Source: Deinococcus radiopugnans ATCC 19172
GTDB taxonomy: Bacteria; Deinococcota; Deinococci; Deinococcales; Deinococcaceae
Assembly: GCF_006335125.1 (NCBI RefSeq)
Contig: NZ_VDMO01000005.1
Coordinates: forward strand, 124,001-188,000
DNA length: 64,000 nt
Direction: 5' to 3'
Position 1 is the stretch's first letter, and the number at the start of each line of letters is the position of its first letter. Shown here one piece after another: positions 44,475 to 53,908 of this stretch. The notes under the pieces were generated by a model. It had not been told where the DNA came from. It worked only from the letters and a program-made list of their open reading frames with translations, and did no database searches. Made by a program: the position numbers and the translations under genes.

Positions 44475-46621
44475 GCGCCCGTTTCTACCTGGACGCGGCG
44501 GGCGGCGCCGAGGTGGCCGGGGCGCACAGCGTGAACAGCGAAGCCGAGTTCCTGCGCCTGGCGCTGGGCGACGGCCCCCTGCTGGTCCACGGCGAAGCGC
44601 TCTGCCGCTGGGCCAGGCGCTTCGGGGCGGGGCGGGGCATCCCCACCCAGGAGGTGGTGGCCCCCACAGCCCGCCTGCAGCGGCTGTTGCCGCGGCTGGC
44701 CTTGACAGACGCGCAGGCCGCCCTAAGGGGCTGGCCGGCGCTGGCGCAGGCAGACAGTGCCGATGAACTCGCCCAGACGATGCTGGACAGCGCCGCCCTG
44801 GTCGGTGAACCCCAGCATGCCGCGCAGTGGCTGTTGTGGTGGGTGGGGCCCGAGGCCCAGCAGCCCGGAGCGCAGACCCTGATGCGCCAGGTGGGTACGG
44901 CCCTGGCTGGCGAGGTCAGCGGCCACTGGCGCGGCGTGTACGACGGCGCCGCAGATGACGGAAGTGAAAAGGCCCACGCCGAGGGCCTGCTGCGCCGCTG
45001 GCTGGGTCTGGACAGCGAGAGCCTCGACTGGCCGCGGCCCTTTCCGGCGGTTCTCCCGGACCACGTTTGCAGGCGGCTGGGCGAGATGCTAGAGCACGCA
45101 ACCGCAGCACGGGGCATCGCGGTCTACCGCGAATTGCGGGAGCGGCAGGCCGACCCCCAGGTGCTGGCTCTTGCCGGCACGGCGGCCGGGGAGTGGCTGC
45201 GTCACCATCCCGAGGCCCTGGGCCGGGACACGCTGCGAGAAATACAGGATCATCTCCAGACTGAGCTGCATGGTGACCTGCTCGCCCGGTTGCCCCGTCC
45301 GCTGCCTCCCTTGCCCCCCCAGGAAGTCCCAGCCTGGGCGGACTGGATGACCGACGCCTACCTGCCCTATCGCAGCTGGAACGAGGCCGACCACGCCGCG
45401 CTGCGGCCCCACCTGCGGCAGTTCGTGGAGGCCTTCCTGGACGTCTACGCGGCGGCCTTAAACGGCGGCGCACACGCGGAGCGGCTGATCTGGCGGCGCA
45501 GCGCGGCGCTGTGTGGCCAGCCTTACGTGACCCTGGTGGCTGTCTGTGACGGCCTGCACCTCCATGACCTCGCCATTCTGCAGCGCGAACTGGCCCGCCA
45601 CGATACCGGGCGCCGGCTGACACTCACCGGACAGGACATCGCGTTCGGTGCCCTGCCCACCATCACCAGCCGCGCCAAGCCAGCCTTGTTTTGTGGCGTG
45701 GCGCCCGCACAGACTGGGACGCAGCCTCTGCTCGGCTTTCAGGCGACAAAAGAGGACCGGGTAGGAGAAGCGCTGCGCGGAGCCGCCGCCGGCGACGTGG
45801 TGTTCTGGAACATCGCTGAACCCGACGTGATCTACCACAAGGCCGAAAGCCTGGACCGCGCCCGGGATGAGGTCTCGGCGCGGCTTTCGGTGATCGCCAG
45901 GCGGCTGCTGGGCCTCTTGACCGCCCTGCCGGAGGGGCTGCCGGTGCAGCTGGTCGTGACCACCGACCACGGACGATTGCTGCGCGCCTCCGGGCGCACC
46001 GCCACGCCGCCCGACGGCTTTAACCCCGAGGGCCGGGCGGCCTACGGCGCCTGGGCGGACATTCCTGCCGCAGGCTTCCGGCTGGAGGAGAACATGGTCC
46101 TGCTGGGCCGCAGCCGCTACGGCCTCGCTGAGGACGCCGCGGCGCTGTTCAGCGACGAGACGTTCGTGGACACAGCCGGACGGGGCGGCAACGTGATCTG
46201 TCCCCATGGGGGCCTGAGCCCTGAGGAAGTCCTGCTGCCATGGGTCACGTATGTGCGTGACCTGGCGTTCCGCCTGCCCACCCTGACGGCAGAGGGCGAT
46301 GGCCAGGCCGAAGAACCCGGCACCTTCATCCTGACCCTGACCAACCCCAATTCAGTGCCGCTGGTCGTGGAACGCCTGGGGGGTCCGCTGGGCGCGCAGG
46401 TCACCGATTGGGCACCCTGGACCGTGGCGCCGCAGAGCCAGCAGCGCTTGACCGTGGCCCTCGGCTCCTGGCCGACGTCGGCGGCGCTCAGCGCCCTGAC
46501 CCTGCGGGCCACGGTGCGCGCGCCGCGAAGCGCGGCCCAGGACGTCGCCGTCACCCTGAAGCTGAAATCCGTTGAACTGTACACCTCCACCGCTGACATC
46601 CTGGGAGACTTGCTGTCATGA
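44471..46621 (+). CDS. pglZ: PglZ alkaline-phosphatase-superfamily protein
   Basis: 716 residues, ATGA-coupled to brxC. The PglZ core lies at ~345-600: metal-site Asp in LVAVCDGLHLHD, ITSRAKPALFCG, VVTTDHGRLL and the family hallmark ICPHGGLSPEEVLLPWV. A ~100-residue beta-rich C-terminal domain follows. PglZ is the one protein common to all BREX types; its phosphatase-like fold is metal-dependent, and its substrate is not settled. Confidence 0.92.
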   Translation: MSARFYLDAAGGAEVAGAHSVNSEAEFLRLALGDGPLLVHGEALCRWARRFGAGRGIPTQEVVAPTARLQRLLPRLALTDAQAALRGWPALAQADSADELAQTMLDSAALVGEPQHAAQWLLWWVGPEAQQPGAQTLMRQVGTALAGEVSGHWRGVYDGAADDGSEKAHAEGLLRRWLGLDSESLDWPRPFPAVLPDHVCRRLGEMLEHATAARGIAVYRELRERQADPQVLALAGTAAGEWLRHHPEALGRDTLREIQDHLQTELHGDLLARLPRPLPPLPPQEVPAWADWMTDAYLPYRSWNEADHAALRPHLRQFVEAFLDVYAAALNGGAHAERLIWRRSAALCGQPYVTLVAVCDGLHLHDLAILQRELARHDTGRRLTLTGQDIAFGALPTITSRAKPALFCGVAPAQTGTQPLLGFQATKEDRVGEALRGAAAGDVVFWNIAEPDVIYHKAESLDRARDEVSARLSVIARRLLGLLTALPEGLPVQLVVTTDHGRLLRASGRTATPPDGFNPEGRAAYGAWADIPAAGFRLEENMVLLGRSRYGLAEDAAALFSDETFVDTAGRGGNVICPHGGLSPEEVLLPWVTYVRDLAFRLPTLTAEGDGQAEEPGTFILTLTNPNSVPLVVERLGGPLGAQVTDWAPWTVAPQSQQRLTVALGSWPTSAALSALTLRATVRAPRSAAQDVAVTLKLKSVELYTSTADILGDLLS

Positions 46622-48087
46622 ATGCCGAGGCCGTGAACACTGTTTCTCCCCTGGACGGGCAAGCCCTCCACGACTTGAATGGCAAAGTCGTGCAGGTCTT
46701 CAAGTCGCTCGCCATCGATAAGCGCCGTCTGCCCGCCAGCCAGCTCACGAAGCGCGGGATTCCGGCCTATGTGGCCGAGTGGGTGCTTGAAAGCGTGGTG
46801 CCTGGGCAGGGCGAGCTCAGCATCGAGGAGGCCACTAAGGTTCGCGACTGGGCCGCACGGGTGATCCCTGGCCCTGGCGAGCAGAACGTCATCAAGCACC
46901 GCCTGGCGCAGGGCCAGACCGTGAAGGTGCTGACCCCCCTGCAGGCCGAGGTGCGGCTGAAAAAGGGCAAGGATGCCGAGCGCGTCGCGCAGCTCAGCTT
47001 GCTGGGCATCGGGGACGCCTACATTGCTGACGCGCTGCTGGAAGACCACCCGGACCTGCTGCGGCACGGGATGTGGGGCGTGGTGGAACTCGGCGCCCTG
47101 AAAGACGGCGTGGCCGTCTTGTCCTTCAAGCCAATGCAGGCCAGCGTGAACCTGCAGCTCTACAAGGCGGCCCGACGGCAGTTCAACCTGCACGAATGGC
47201 GAGCGCTGCTGCTCACCTCGCTGGGCTTTGACCCGTCAGCCTTTACCGAGTGGCAGCAGACCCTGCTGCTGTGCCGCCTGCTGCCGCTGGTGCAGAAGAA
47301 CATGCACCTGATGGAGCTCGCACCCAAGGGAACGGGCAAAAGCTTTACCTTCGAGAACATCAGCCCGAAGGTGCGCCTGATCAGCGGCGGAAACATTTCC
47401 CCGGCCGTGCTGTTCGTGAACAACGCCAGCGGGCAGTGGGGCCTGCTGGCGCGCTTCAAGGTGGTGGTGCTCGACGAAGTCCAGACGGCCCGCTTTGAGA
47501 AGCCCGAGGAAATCGTGGGCGGCCTGAAGGGCTACCTTGCCAACGGCAAGCTGACGCGCGGCGGCCTGCACGAGACTGCCAGCGACTGCGGCTTCGTGAT
47601 CCTGGCCAACATTTCCCTCGATGACCAGCAGCGGCCGGTGCGCGAACTGCTGGTGGAGGAGTTGCCCTCTTTTCTGCAGGAGACCGCCTTTCTCGACCGC
47701 ATCCGCGCCCTGCTGCCTGGATGGCAGTTGCCCAAGCTCAGCTCCAAGCTGCTTGTTGGCCTGGACTCCGCGCTGACCGTGGGCCTGAAGTCCGACTTCT
47801 TTGGCGACGCCCTGATCGCCCTGCGCGAAGATCTGGAAGCCGAGAGCTACGCGGCCCGCAACGTGCACCTCGCAGGCGCGAGGCCCTATAGCCGCAACGA
47901 GGAATCGGTGCGCGCCATCGCTGCCGGACTGATGAAGATCCAGTTTCCCCATGGCGAGCCGACCCCGCTGGAATTCCACCGGTATTGCGTGAAGCCGGCC
48001 CTGCAACTCCGGCAGCTGATCTGGGATCAGCTGTACACCCTCGACAGCGAGTACCGGCAGTACGAGCACGGCCTCAACGTCCAGTGA
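46618..48087 (+). CDS. brxL: BrxL-type AAA+ protein, short form
   Basis: 489 residues, ATGA-coupled to pglZ. The N-terminus (LNGKVVQVFKSLAIDKRRLP) and RQFNLHEWRALLLTSLGFDP are BrxL hallmarks, with Walker A LAPKGTGKSFTFENIS (~238) and Walker B VVVLDEVQTARF (~285). Arginine-finger-type ...FLDRIRALLPGW follows. Full-length BrxL of type 1 has a Lon protease-like C-terminal domain and ~680 residues; this one stops before it, with a clean stop fused to the next start. BrxL binds DNA as a ring and is a candidate effector. Confidence 0.88.
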   Translation: MNAEAVNTVSPLDGQALHDLNGKVVQVFKSLAIDKRRLPASQLTKRGIPAYVAEWVLESVVPGQGELSIEEATKVRDWAARVIPGPGEQNVIKHRLAQGQTVKVLTPLQAEVRLKKGKDAERVAQLSLLGIGDAYIADALLEDHPDLLRHGMWGVVELGALKDGVAVLSFKPMQASVNLQLYKAARRQFNLHEWRALLLTSLGFDPSAFTEWQQTLLLCRLLPLVQKNMHLMELAPKGTGKSFTFENISPKVRLISGGNISPAVLFVNNASGQWGLLARFKVVVLDEVQTARFEKPEEIVGGLKGYLANGKLTRGGLHETASDCGFVILANISLDDQQRPVRELLVEELPSFLQETAFLDRIRALLPGWQLPKLSSKLLVGLDSALTVGLKSDFFGDALIALREDLEAESYAARNVHLAGARPYSRNEESVRAIAAGLMKIQFPHGEPTPLEFHRYCVKPALQLRQLIWDQLYTLDSEYRQYEHGLNVQ

Positions 48088-49244
48088 CCGTCTACCTCGA
48101 CGATCACGCCACCACCCCCTGTGATCCCCGTGTGGTGGACGCCATGCTGCCGTATTTCACCGGGCAGTTCGCCAACCCCTCCAGCACCACCCACCTTCCC
48201 GGGCGCCGGGCGGCGGACGCGGTCGAGGGGGCCCGCGAGCAGGTGGCCGAGCTGCTTAACGCCCCCCCGAGCGATGTGGTGTTTACCGCCAGCGCCACAG
48301 AAAGCAACAACCTCGCCCTGTACGGCGTGACCAGGGCCGCGGTGCAGGGCCACCGGCGCCGGATCATCACCCTGCCCACCGAGCACAAGGCCGTGTTGGA
48401 ACCTTGCCGCGACCTGGCCGGGCAGGGCTTTGAGGTGGTCTACGCTCCGGTCGACCGATATGGCCTGGTGGTGCTGGACGCTTTGGACGAACTGCTCACG
48501 CCAGAGACGCTGCTGGTGTCCATGCAGGCGGCCAACAGCGAAATCGGCACCGTGCAGCCTGTGGCGGAGGTTGCTGAGCGGGTCCGCGCCGCAGGCGCGC
48601 TGCTGCACTGCGACGCGACGCAGGCGGTGGGCCGCCTGCCGCTGGACTGGCGCGCGCTGCCGATTGACCTGCTGTCTCTCAGTGGGCACAAGCTGTACGG
48701 GCCAAAAGGAAGTGGGGCCCTGCTGGTGCGCCGCGCCCTGCGCCGAGGGGGGCTGACCCCCCTGATGCGGGGCGGCGGACAGGAAGGGGGCCTGCGCCCA
48801 GGCACCCACAACGTGCCCGCCATTGTGGGTCTGGGCGTCGCGGCCGATCTGATGCGGCAGCAGGGAGACAGCGACGCCAGGCGCGTCCAGGCCATGCGGG
48901 ACCGCTTCGAGTCAGCCCTGCGGTCCTGTCTCCCGGCAGCGCGCCTCAACGGCCACCCCACACAGCGGCTGCCGGGCAACAGCAGCGTCACCCTGCCTGG
49001 TGTGGAGGCCGACGCCCTGCTGCTGAACCTTCCCGAGTACGCACTGAGCCTGGGTTCAGCGTGCAATAGCGGCGCGCTGGAACCCTCTTACGTTCTGACC
49101 GCAATCGGCCTCAGCCGGGAAGACGCGGACGCAACATTCCGCGTCGGCCTGGGCCGGTTCACCCAGGAGGAAGACCTTTCCCGGCTGGTCAGGGACTTGG
49201 CGCTGGTGCACGCCCGACTCGCGTCCTATGCGCCTCCCACCTGA
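48084..49244 (+). CDS. Cysteine desulfurase (DndA/IscS/NifS family)
   Basis: 386 residues from a GTG overlapping the brxL stop as GTGA. Fold-type I PLP enzyme: YLDDHATTPCDPRV, ATESNNLAL, TEHKAV (His), the PLP lysine in SLSGHKLYGPKGSGAL and the persulfide-forming Cys in SLGSACNSGALEPSYVL. It releases sulfur from cysteine as a persulfide. As the last gene of an operon with a DndC-like BrxP it is placed to supply sulfur for DNA modification, the role DndA plays in Dnd systems. A house-keeping role in Fe-S assembly is less likely given the coupling. Confidence 0.92.
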   Translation: MTVYLDDHATTPCDPRVVDAMLPYFTGQFANPSSTTHLPGRRAADAVEGAREQVAELLNAPPSDVVFTASATESNNLALYGVTRAAVQGHRRRIITLPTEHKAVLEPCRDLAGQGFEVVYAPVDRYGLVVLDALDELLTPETLLVSMQAANSEIGTVQPVAEVAERVRAAGALLHCDATQAVGRLPLDWRALPIDLLSLSGHKLYGPKGSGALLVRRALRRGGLTPLMRGGGQEGGLRPGTHNVPAIVGLGVAADLMRQQGDSDARRVQAMRDRFESALRSCLPAARLNGHPTQRLPGNSSVTLPGVEADALLLNLPEYALSLGSACNSGALEPSYVLTAIGLSREDADATFRVGLGRFTQEEDLSRLVRDLALVHARLASYAPPT

Positions 49245-49286
49245 AGCCCTGGCCCCGACGACCGCCCTCTCGCCCGAGTACTCACG

Positions 49287-49502
49287 TTGCTCAGCTCCGT
49301 ACAAGATCGCAGCTGGGAGGCCTCTGGTCAGCCCCCAAAGGTGGTGCCGGTGGCCGTGGACGCCCAGGACACGCCGCTGCCCCGGCCTGAAGATCCGGTC
49401 GAGGACGGCTGGGGCGGCATCGAATACTTTGAGGAGTGCCTACCCGACCTGCACGGCTGGCGCCGGTGCGTCGAGGTCTACTTCGATGGAACCAATTCCT
49501 GA
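49287..49502 (+). CDS. Possible small acidic protein
   Basis: 71 residues from a TTG. The C-terminal part (VEDGWGGIEYFEECLPDLHGWRRCVEVYFDG) looks like a real protein, but there is no clear ribosome-binding site and the region may be a gene remnant. The rest of 49245-49873 holds nothing supportable. Confidence 0.3.
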   Translation: MLSSVQDRSWEASGQPPKVVPVAVDAQDTPLPRPEDPVEDGWGGIEYFEECLPDLHGWRRCVEVYFDGTNS

Positions 49503-49873
49503 GAAGGGGCCAGAGGCCTGGCAGGTTCTAGGGGACCCTGACGCTGGCCATCCCCCGCCCCCTCCTGTGCCCAGAGAGCGGCGGCGGAGCCCACGCGCGA
49601 TCAGGACAGTTGACCACCGTCGCGCAGCGGAGGCCGCGTCCGGCCGCCCGGCGGGCAGCGTCCCCACCCAAATGCCAGTTCCGCCGCCTAGGCGTGGCGT
49701 TTCAGGCGCAGACCAACCCGGACCGTCGGGGTACTGCCCGCAGCGTACTGATCTGCGGCACCAGCGTGCCCAGCAGGGCCGCTCCTGTTCTGCTCCTGGA
49801 GCCCAGTGGACACTTTGGGACAGACGCTGACAGCGTTGTGTTGCCCGATTCAATGAAAAAATAGCCCTGAGAC

Positions 49874-51072
49874 CTCTGTACCGGACATCTTTCCTTTAAA
49901 CCCCGTCTGGCATGGCAAATGAAGTCCTCAGCAGCTTGAGCAGACAGGGTAACTCGGGCAACATCCAGCGCAGCGCATGGCCGAGACGTTCGGCGCCGTA
50001 CCGCACCAGGCTCATGGCCGGGCCGCCATGAGCCTTCACCTGGACTGGCACCTATGCCTGGAGCCACACGCCCACCCGCAGGCAGCTCACCCACGCCAGG
50101 ATCACCAGCCCGAAGAGACGTTCCAACCGTTCAGGGCGAATGATGCCCGTGCGCTCCAGGTCAAAGCCGCGGACCTTGAGGCTCGCGAAGGTGCACTCCA
50201 CAGACCAGCGAGCCCGGTACAGAACACAGGTGTCCCAGACGCTGAAATCCGTTGCGATGGCCACCAGATCCCCTGCAGGGGACCTAGTGGCCACGACTTG
50301 CATCACCTCACCGTAGACGTTGGCCTTCTCGGCGAGGCACCGCACCTCCCCAACTTGGAGATCGCCGAACCACGTATCAATCCGCAGCTCGTCCACCACA
50401 GCATTTTTCCGGATGCGGATGGCCCGTTTGATTTTCTTGCGCCTCAGAAAGCGGAACCATTCACCGCCGATGAATTCTCGGTCGGCAGGCCCTTTCAGCG
50501 TCCCGCTGGAAGGCCTTCAGGAGACGCGACACCAGCTGAATACACTTCACGGTGCCGCTGTTGCCGTCATGGTCCAGCGCGGTCCAGACGAGTGGCACGG
50601 TGTACCCGTGGAGGACGATGCCAAGGACCAGGAGATTCAGGGGGGATTCCCCACGTTCCCAGGTGGTGCGGTCCAGGCTGAGCAGCAACTTCCCTGGGGG
50701 CAACAAGGCCAGGAGAAACGCCAGGAAGACGGGCTTTGTGAGCTGAGGATCCCGGCAACCTCGTTCCACCCGGCGTTTCTTCGCTTCGATGGAACTCGTG
50801 CCGGGGAGATGAGCACACAGGTCACTCTGATTCACGCTCCTGGCCGTGATCATCGCGAAGACGATGTCCACGACACGCTGCAGCGTGTCGTGGCGCAGGA
50901 AAGGGACGCAGGCTTTGAAGTGGCGGGTCAGTTCGCTCCGCTGGAGGTCGGCGGGTTTTGGCGTGGTCACACACCCAAAACACCGCCATTTGTCGTGCCG
51001 GTTCGCAACCAGTCACACGTTCAGGGATTTGCCGTCCAGCACATTCTCAATATGGAGTTGTCCGGTACAGAG
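49874..51072 (-). mobile_element. IS4-family-like element with 9-bp target duplication
   Basis: Inverted repeats CTCTGTACCGGACA at 49874-49887 and its complement ending at 51072 bound a 1199-bp element. CCCTGAGAC is repeated directly outside both ends (49865-49873 and 51073-51081). The element carries one frameshifted transposase gene. Confidence 0.9.
50052..50970 (-). pseudogene. IS4-family transposase, frameshifted
   Basis: The first frame from 50970 (MTTPKPADLQRSELTRHF...) reaches LLKAFQRDAERACR and stops at 50461. A one-base shift near 50485-50500 recovers GPADREFIGGEWFRFLRRKKIKRAI and the rest, ending WLQA at 50052. The catalytic set is otherwise complete: Asp in LLSLDRTTWERG, Asp in ADREFIGG and the YREK-type motif YRARWSVECTFASLKVRGFDLERT. 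Because of the frameshift it is probably inactive. Confidence 0.88.
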
Positions 51073-51156
51073 CCCTGAGACAACCTGACTGCTTGACCTT
51101 CTCTGGCATCGTGACTTCTTCAGGTGCTCTGGCCATGCACGCTGTGCCGCAACAAT

Positions 51157-51217
51157 GCGGCGATTGCAGATACGAATCGCCGCTAATAATGCGGCACTTA
51201 AGTGATAGAATCGCCGC
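51157..51217 (+). promoter_or_regulatory. Repeated operator upstream of the Fic gene
   Basis: GCGGCGATT (51157-51165) and AATCGCCGC (51175-51183) form a 9-bp inverted repeat; a third AATCGCCGC (51209-51217) touches the ATG at 51218. TAGAAT (51206-51211) could be a -10 for a leaderless transcript. The Fic protein has a C-terminal winged helix, so autoregulation at these sites is likely. Confidence 0.7.
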
Positions 51218-52474
51218 ATGACCCGCTTTCAGCCGCGCTATCTGCATAACCATCCCGGCTGGACGAACTTCACCTGGAACAGTGCCGCCGTGTCGAACCT
51301 GCTCGCACAGGTCAACTTCCAGCGCGGCGTCCTCAGCGGACAGCTCAGCATCCTGGGCCTAGATGCCCAGCAAAGCGCCCTGATAGACGCCCTGACCGAC
51401 GACGCCGCCCGCAGCAGCCGCATCGAGGGCGAGGTGCTCGACGAGATGAAGGTCCGCTCCAGCGTGGCCCGGCGCCTGGGCTTGCCGTACGCGGGCCTGC
51501 CCGAACTTCACCGCGACGTCGTCGGCGTGGTCGACGTCACCCTCGACGCCACCCGGAACGCCTCTGAGCCCCTCACCGAGGAACGCCTGTTGCGCTGGCA
51601 CAACGCCCTGTTCCCCACCGGGCAGAGCGGCCTCACCCCGATTCTCACCGGCCAGTACCGCACCGACGCGCAGGGCCCCATGCAGGTTGTCGGCAACCGT
51701 CTCGACAAGCCCACCGTGCACTTTGAGGCGCCGGCGGCCGGCCGTGTTCCGAACCTGATGGACGATTTCCTGGCGTGGTTGGAAGCCGAGCAGCACCTCG
51801 ACCCCGTCATCAAGGCCGGCCTTGCGCACCTGCACTTTCTGACCATTCATCCCTTCGAAGACGGCAACGGGCGCCTCGCGCGGGTGATCACCGATCTACT
51901 GCTCGCCCGCGCCGACCGGCGCAGCGAGCGGCACTACTCCCTGTCCCGTCAGATCCAGGAGCACCAGCGGGAATACTACGAGATCCTGGAGCGCACGCAG
52001 CGGCAGCATACTCCAGACGTCACGGCGTGGCTGAAATGGTTCCTCCAGCGCGTCCTCAACGCCACCGAACAGACCCAGCAGGCCCTGGGCGCGGTGCGCG
52101 CCAAGCGCGCGTACTTCGACCAACACCGCGCTGCGGCGCTGAATGACCGGCAGTTGGACGTCCTGAACCGACTGTTCGAGCCCTTCGACGGAAAGCTCAC
52201 CCGCCGGAAGTACGTGCGTCTCGCCGGTAAAGGCCAGGCCTCCGGTGGCCTGCAGCGTCGGCCGATCAGCGAGGACACCGCGCTGCGCGACCTGGACGGC
52301 CTCGTGGCAGCCGGCATGCTCGTCCGTGAGGGCGCCGGGCGAGGCGTGCATTACCGCGTGCTGCTCCCTGACAATGCGGACGTCTCAGCGTTCAGCGAGG
52401 ATCTGTTCACCACGGCGTCCGGCCTGACATGCGGCGACATGGCAAAAAGAGAGACAGCCGAACAGAATGTCTAG
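51218..52474 (+). CDS. Fic family protein with C-terminal winged helix
   Basis: 418 residues. The Fic motif HPFEDGNGR (~210-218) is intact, with catalytic His and the phosphate-binding GNGR. An N-terminal inhibitory motif SSRIEGE (~66-72) marks a class II, self-inhibited Fic enzyme that AMPylates a target protein once relieved. After ~330 a winged-helix region (ISEDTALRDLDGLVAAGMLVREGAGRGVHY) probably binds the operator at 51157-51217. The gene sits between IS elements. Confidence 0.92.
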   Translation: MTRFQPRYLHNHPGWTNFTWNSAAVSNLLAQVNFQRGVLSGQLSILGLDAQQSALIDALTDDAARSSRIEGEVLDEMKVRSSVARRLGLPYAGLPELHRDVVGVVDVTLDATRNASEPLTEERLLRWHNALFPTGQSGLTPILTGQYRTDAQGPMQVVGNRLDKPTVHFEAPAAGRVPNLMDDFLAWLEAEQHLDPVIKAGLAHLHFLTIHPFEDGNGRLARVITDLLLARADRRSERHYSLSRQIQEHQREYYEILERTQRQHTPDVTAWLKWFLQRVLNATEQTQQALGAVRAKRAYFDQHRAAALNDRQLDVLNRLFEPFDGKLTRRKYVRLAGKGQASGGLQRRPISEDTALRDLDGLVAAGMLVREGAGRGVHYRVLLPDNADVSAFSEDLFTTASGLTCGDMAKRETAEQNV

Positions 52475-52538
52475 TTAAGCTGAGCAGTCCCAGGCTTTTG
52501 TCTTGATTAAGGGTTAGGAAAAGGGCTGATAAGGAGTT

Positions 52539-53018
52539 GTGCGACCACATATCAGCCTACTACCATTTTTAATCCAAATCCCGGGCTGGTGTGACCCGAA
52601 GCTCATCCATTACCCCTGGGAGACGCTGTGGACAGTCATTCTGGTGGGCTTATTGTCAGGGTCAGAAAATATTCTGGCGCTCTCTCAATGGTTGCCAGGG
52701 CAGCGCGAGGTGCTGACACAGCACCTCGCGCTGGACCGGATCCCACAGCATGCGATGATCTACCGCTTCTTCTGGTGGCTGGAACAGCATCTGGGTCAGT
52801 TTCAAAGCGTCCTGCTGGAGTGGGTGAAGGCCCAGCATCCGGCGGCGCATGACCGGCTCGTCCTGGTGGCCGGAGACGGCAAGGTCCTGAAGGGAAGCGG
52901 GCGAGAGGGCCAGGCGGCCCTCTCATTCCTCAACCGAGTTGAGATAAAAGCCTGTTGGACACGCGCACTCCTTGGAAAGCCTGTCGGAACTGAGCTGGTC
53001 CATCAATGTATGCCGTAG
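52539..53018 (+). pseudogene. ISAs1-family transposase, truncated
   Basis: The first ~135 residues are an ISAs1/H-repeat transposase N-terminus (HYPWETLWTVILVGLLSG, ALSQWLPGQREVLTQHLALDRIPQHAMIYRFFWWL) reaching the first catalytic Asp in VAGDGKVLKGSGREGQAAL. After about 52945 the similarity stops and the frame runs into unrelated sequence, so two thirds of the gene are missing. 53019-53191 holds no gene. Confidence 0.75.
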
Positions 53019-53191
53019 ATCGCCTTACAGGCGGCTTAAATGTGGCGGCTGGCTCCAAGGCCACATGGATGAGCACGGGGCGACTGACCGATTCTGAGCC
53101 TGTGAGCCCTGACACGTCGGCGCTGGGAGGACAGCGCTCAAGCTCATGAGGTACACAGTCAGCACGGGCGTCCTGCCCCAGGAGAACCACA

Positions 53192-53872
53192 ATGACGACG
53201 AACAACGACGAGCCCTTCCCTTCAGGCGTCGAGAGCCACTTGAGGGGCCATTTGGACGACATGATTCTGGCTGGCAATCGCCATGCGGCAGTGCTGGGCC
53301 GGTTTGCCAATGGCTGTCCCGTTCCCCCGGCGAAGCAAGCCTGGGCGCTCGGCGCGCTGGTGACGCTTCAGGAGGCTGCATTCCAAATGGCATGTGTGAC
53401 GGCCGAGCGCGTCGAGGCCATGCGCGCCGATCCGGTCACAGCCATCCTGCCGATTCTGCAGCAGGCCCTCGCCCCGCTGATGCGCAACCCCCGCGACCTA
53501 CCTTGGGCCAGCCGCACCGTCGCGGCCGCTCTCGTCCACTGGTGCTGCCCGCCACCATCGCTCCTGGTGACGAAGGAAGCGCTGGAGGACGCGTGGCATC
53601 TTGCGCCTGAAATCTTGCCTTACGTCCGGCACTATATTTCGGGCCGCGAGCTGATGCGCTCCTGGCCCGAAGTGGATCAGAACCGCTGGGAGCACACGGC
53701 GGTTAATTGGTACTACGTTCAGGACGAGATGGAGCAGGAAGCGTTTCAGTCCACTGCTGACTATCTGTGCATTGAGTCGATAGGGGAGACCTTGCACTGG
53801 ATCGCTTCCGAAGCCGCACGTCGGGAACAGCACGAAAACCACTGCAACGTCTGCGCCCGCCACGCTCAATAA
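53192..53872 (+). CDS. Hypothetical protein
   Basis: 226 residues; AGGAGA lies ~8 bases before the ATG at 53192. Helical, Ala/Trp-rich sequence with a Cys/His-containing C-terminus (HENHCNVCARHAQ) that could bind metal. No family recognised. It ends just before a strong hairpin. Confidence 0.55.
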   Translation: MTTNNDEPFPSGVESHLRGHLDDMILAGNRHAAVLGRFANGCPVPPAKQAWALGALVTLQEAAFQMACVTAERVEAMRADPVTAILPILQQALAPLMRNPRDLPWASRTVAAALVHWCCPPPSLLVTKEALEDAWHLAPEILPYVRHYISGRELMRSWPEVDQNRWEHTAVNWYYVQDEMEQEAFQSTADYLCIESIGETLHWIASEAARREQHENHCNVCARHAQ

Positions 53873-53874
53873 CT

Positions 53875-53902
53875 CGTCCCCGCGGCCAAGGCCGCGGGGA
53901 CG
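53875..53902. terminator. Perfect 13-bp hairpin between convergent genes
   Basis: CGTCCCCGCGGCC (53875-53887), AA, GGCCGCGGGGACG (53890-53902). It lies between the convergent genes at 53192-53872 and 53909-54247 and probably ends both transcripts, although no T run follows. Confidence 0.7.
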
Positions 53903-53908
53903 TGAGAC

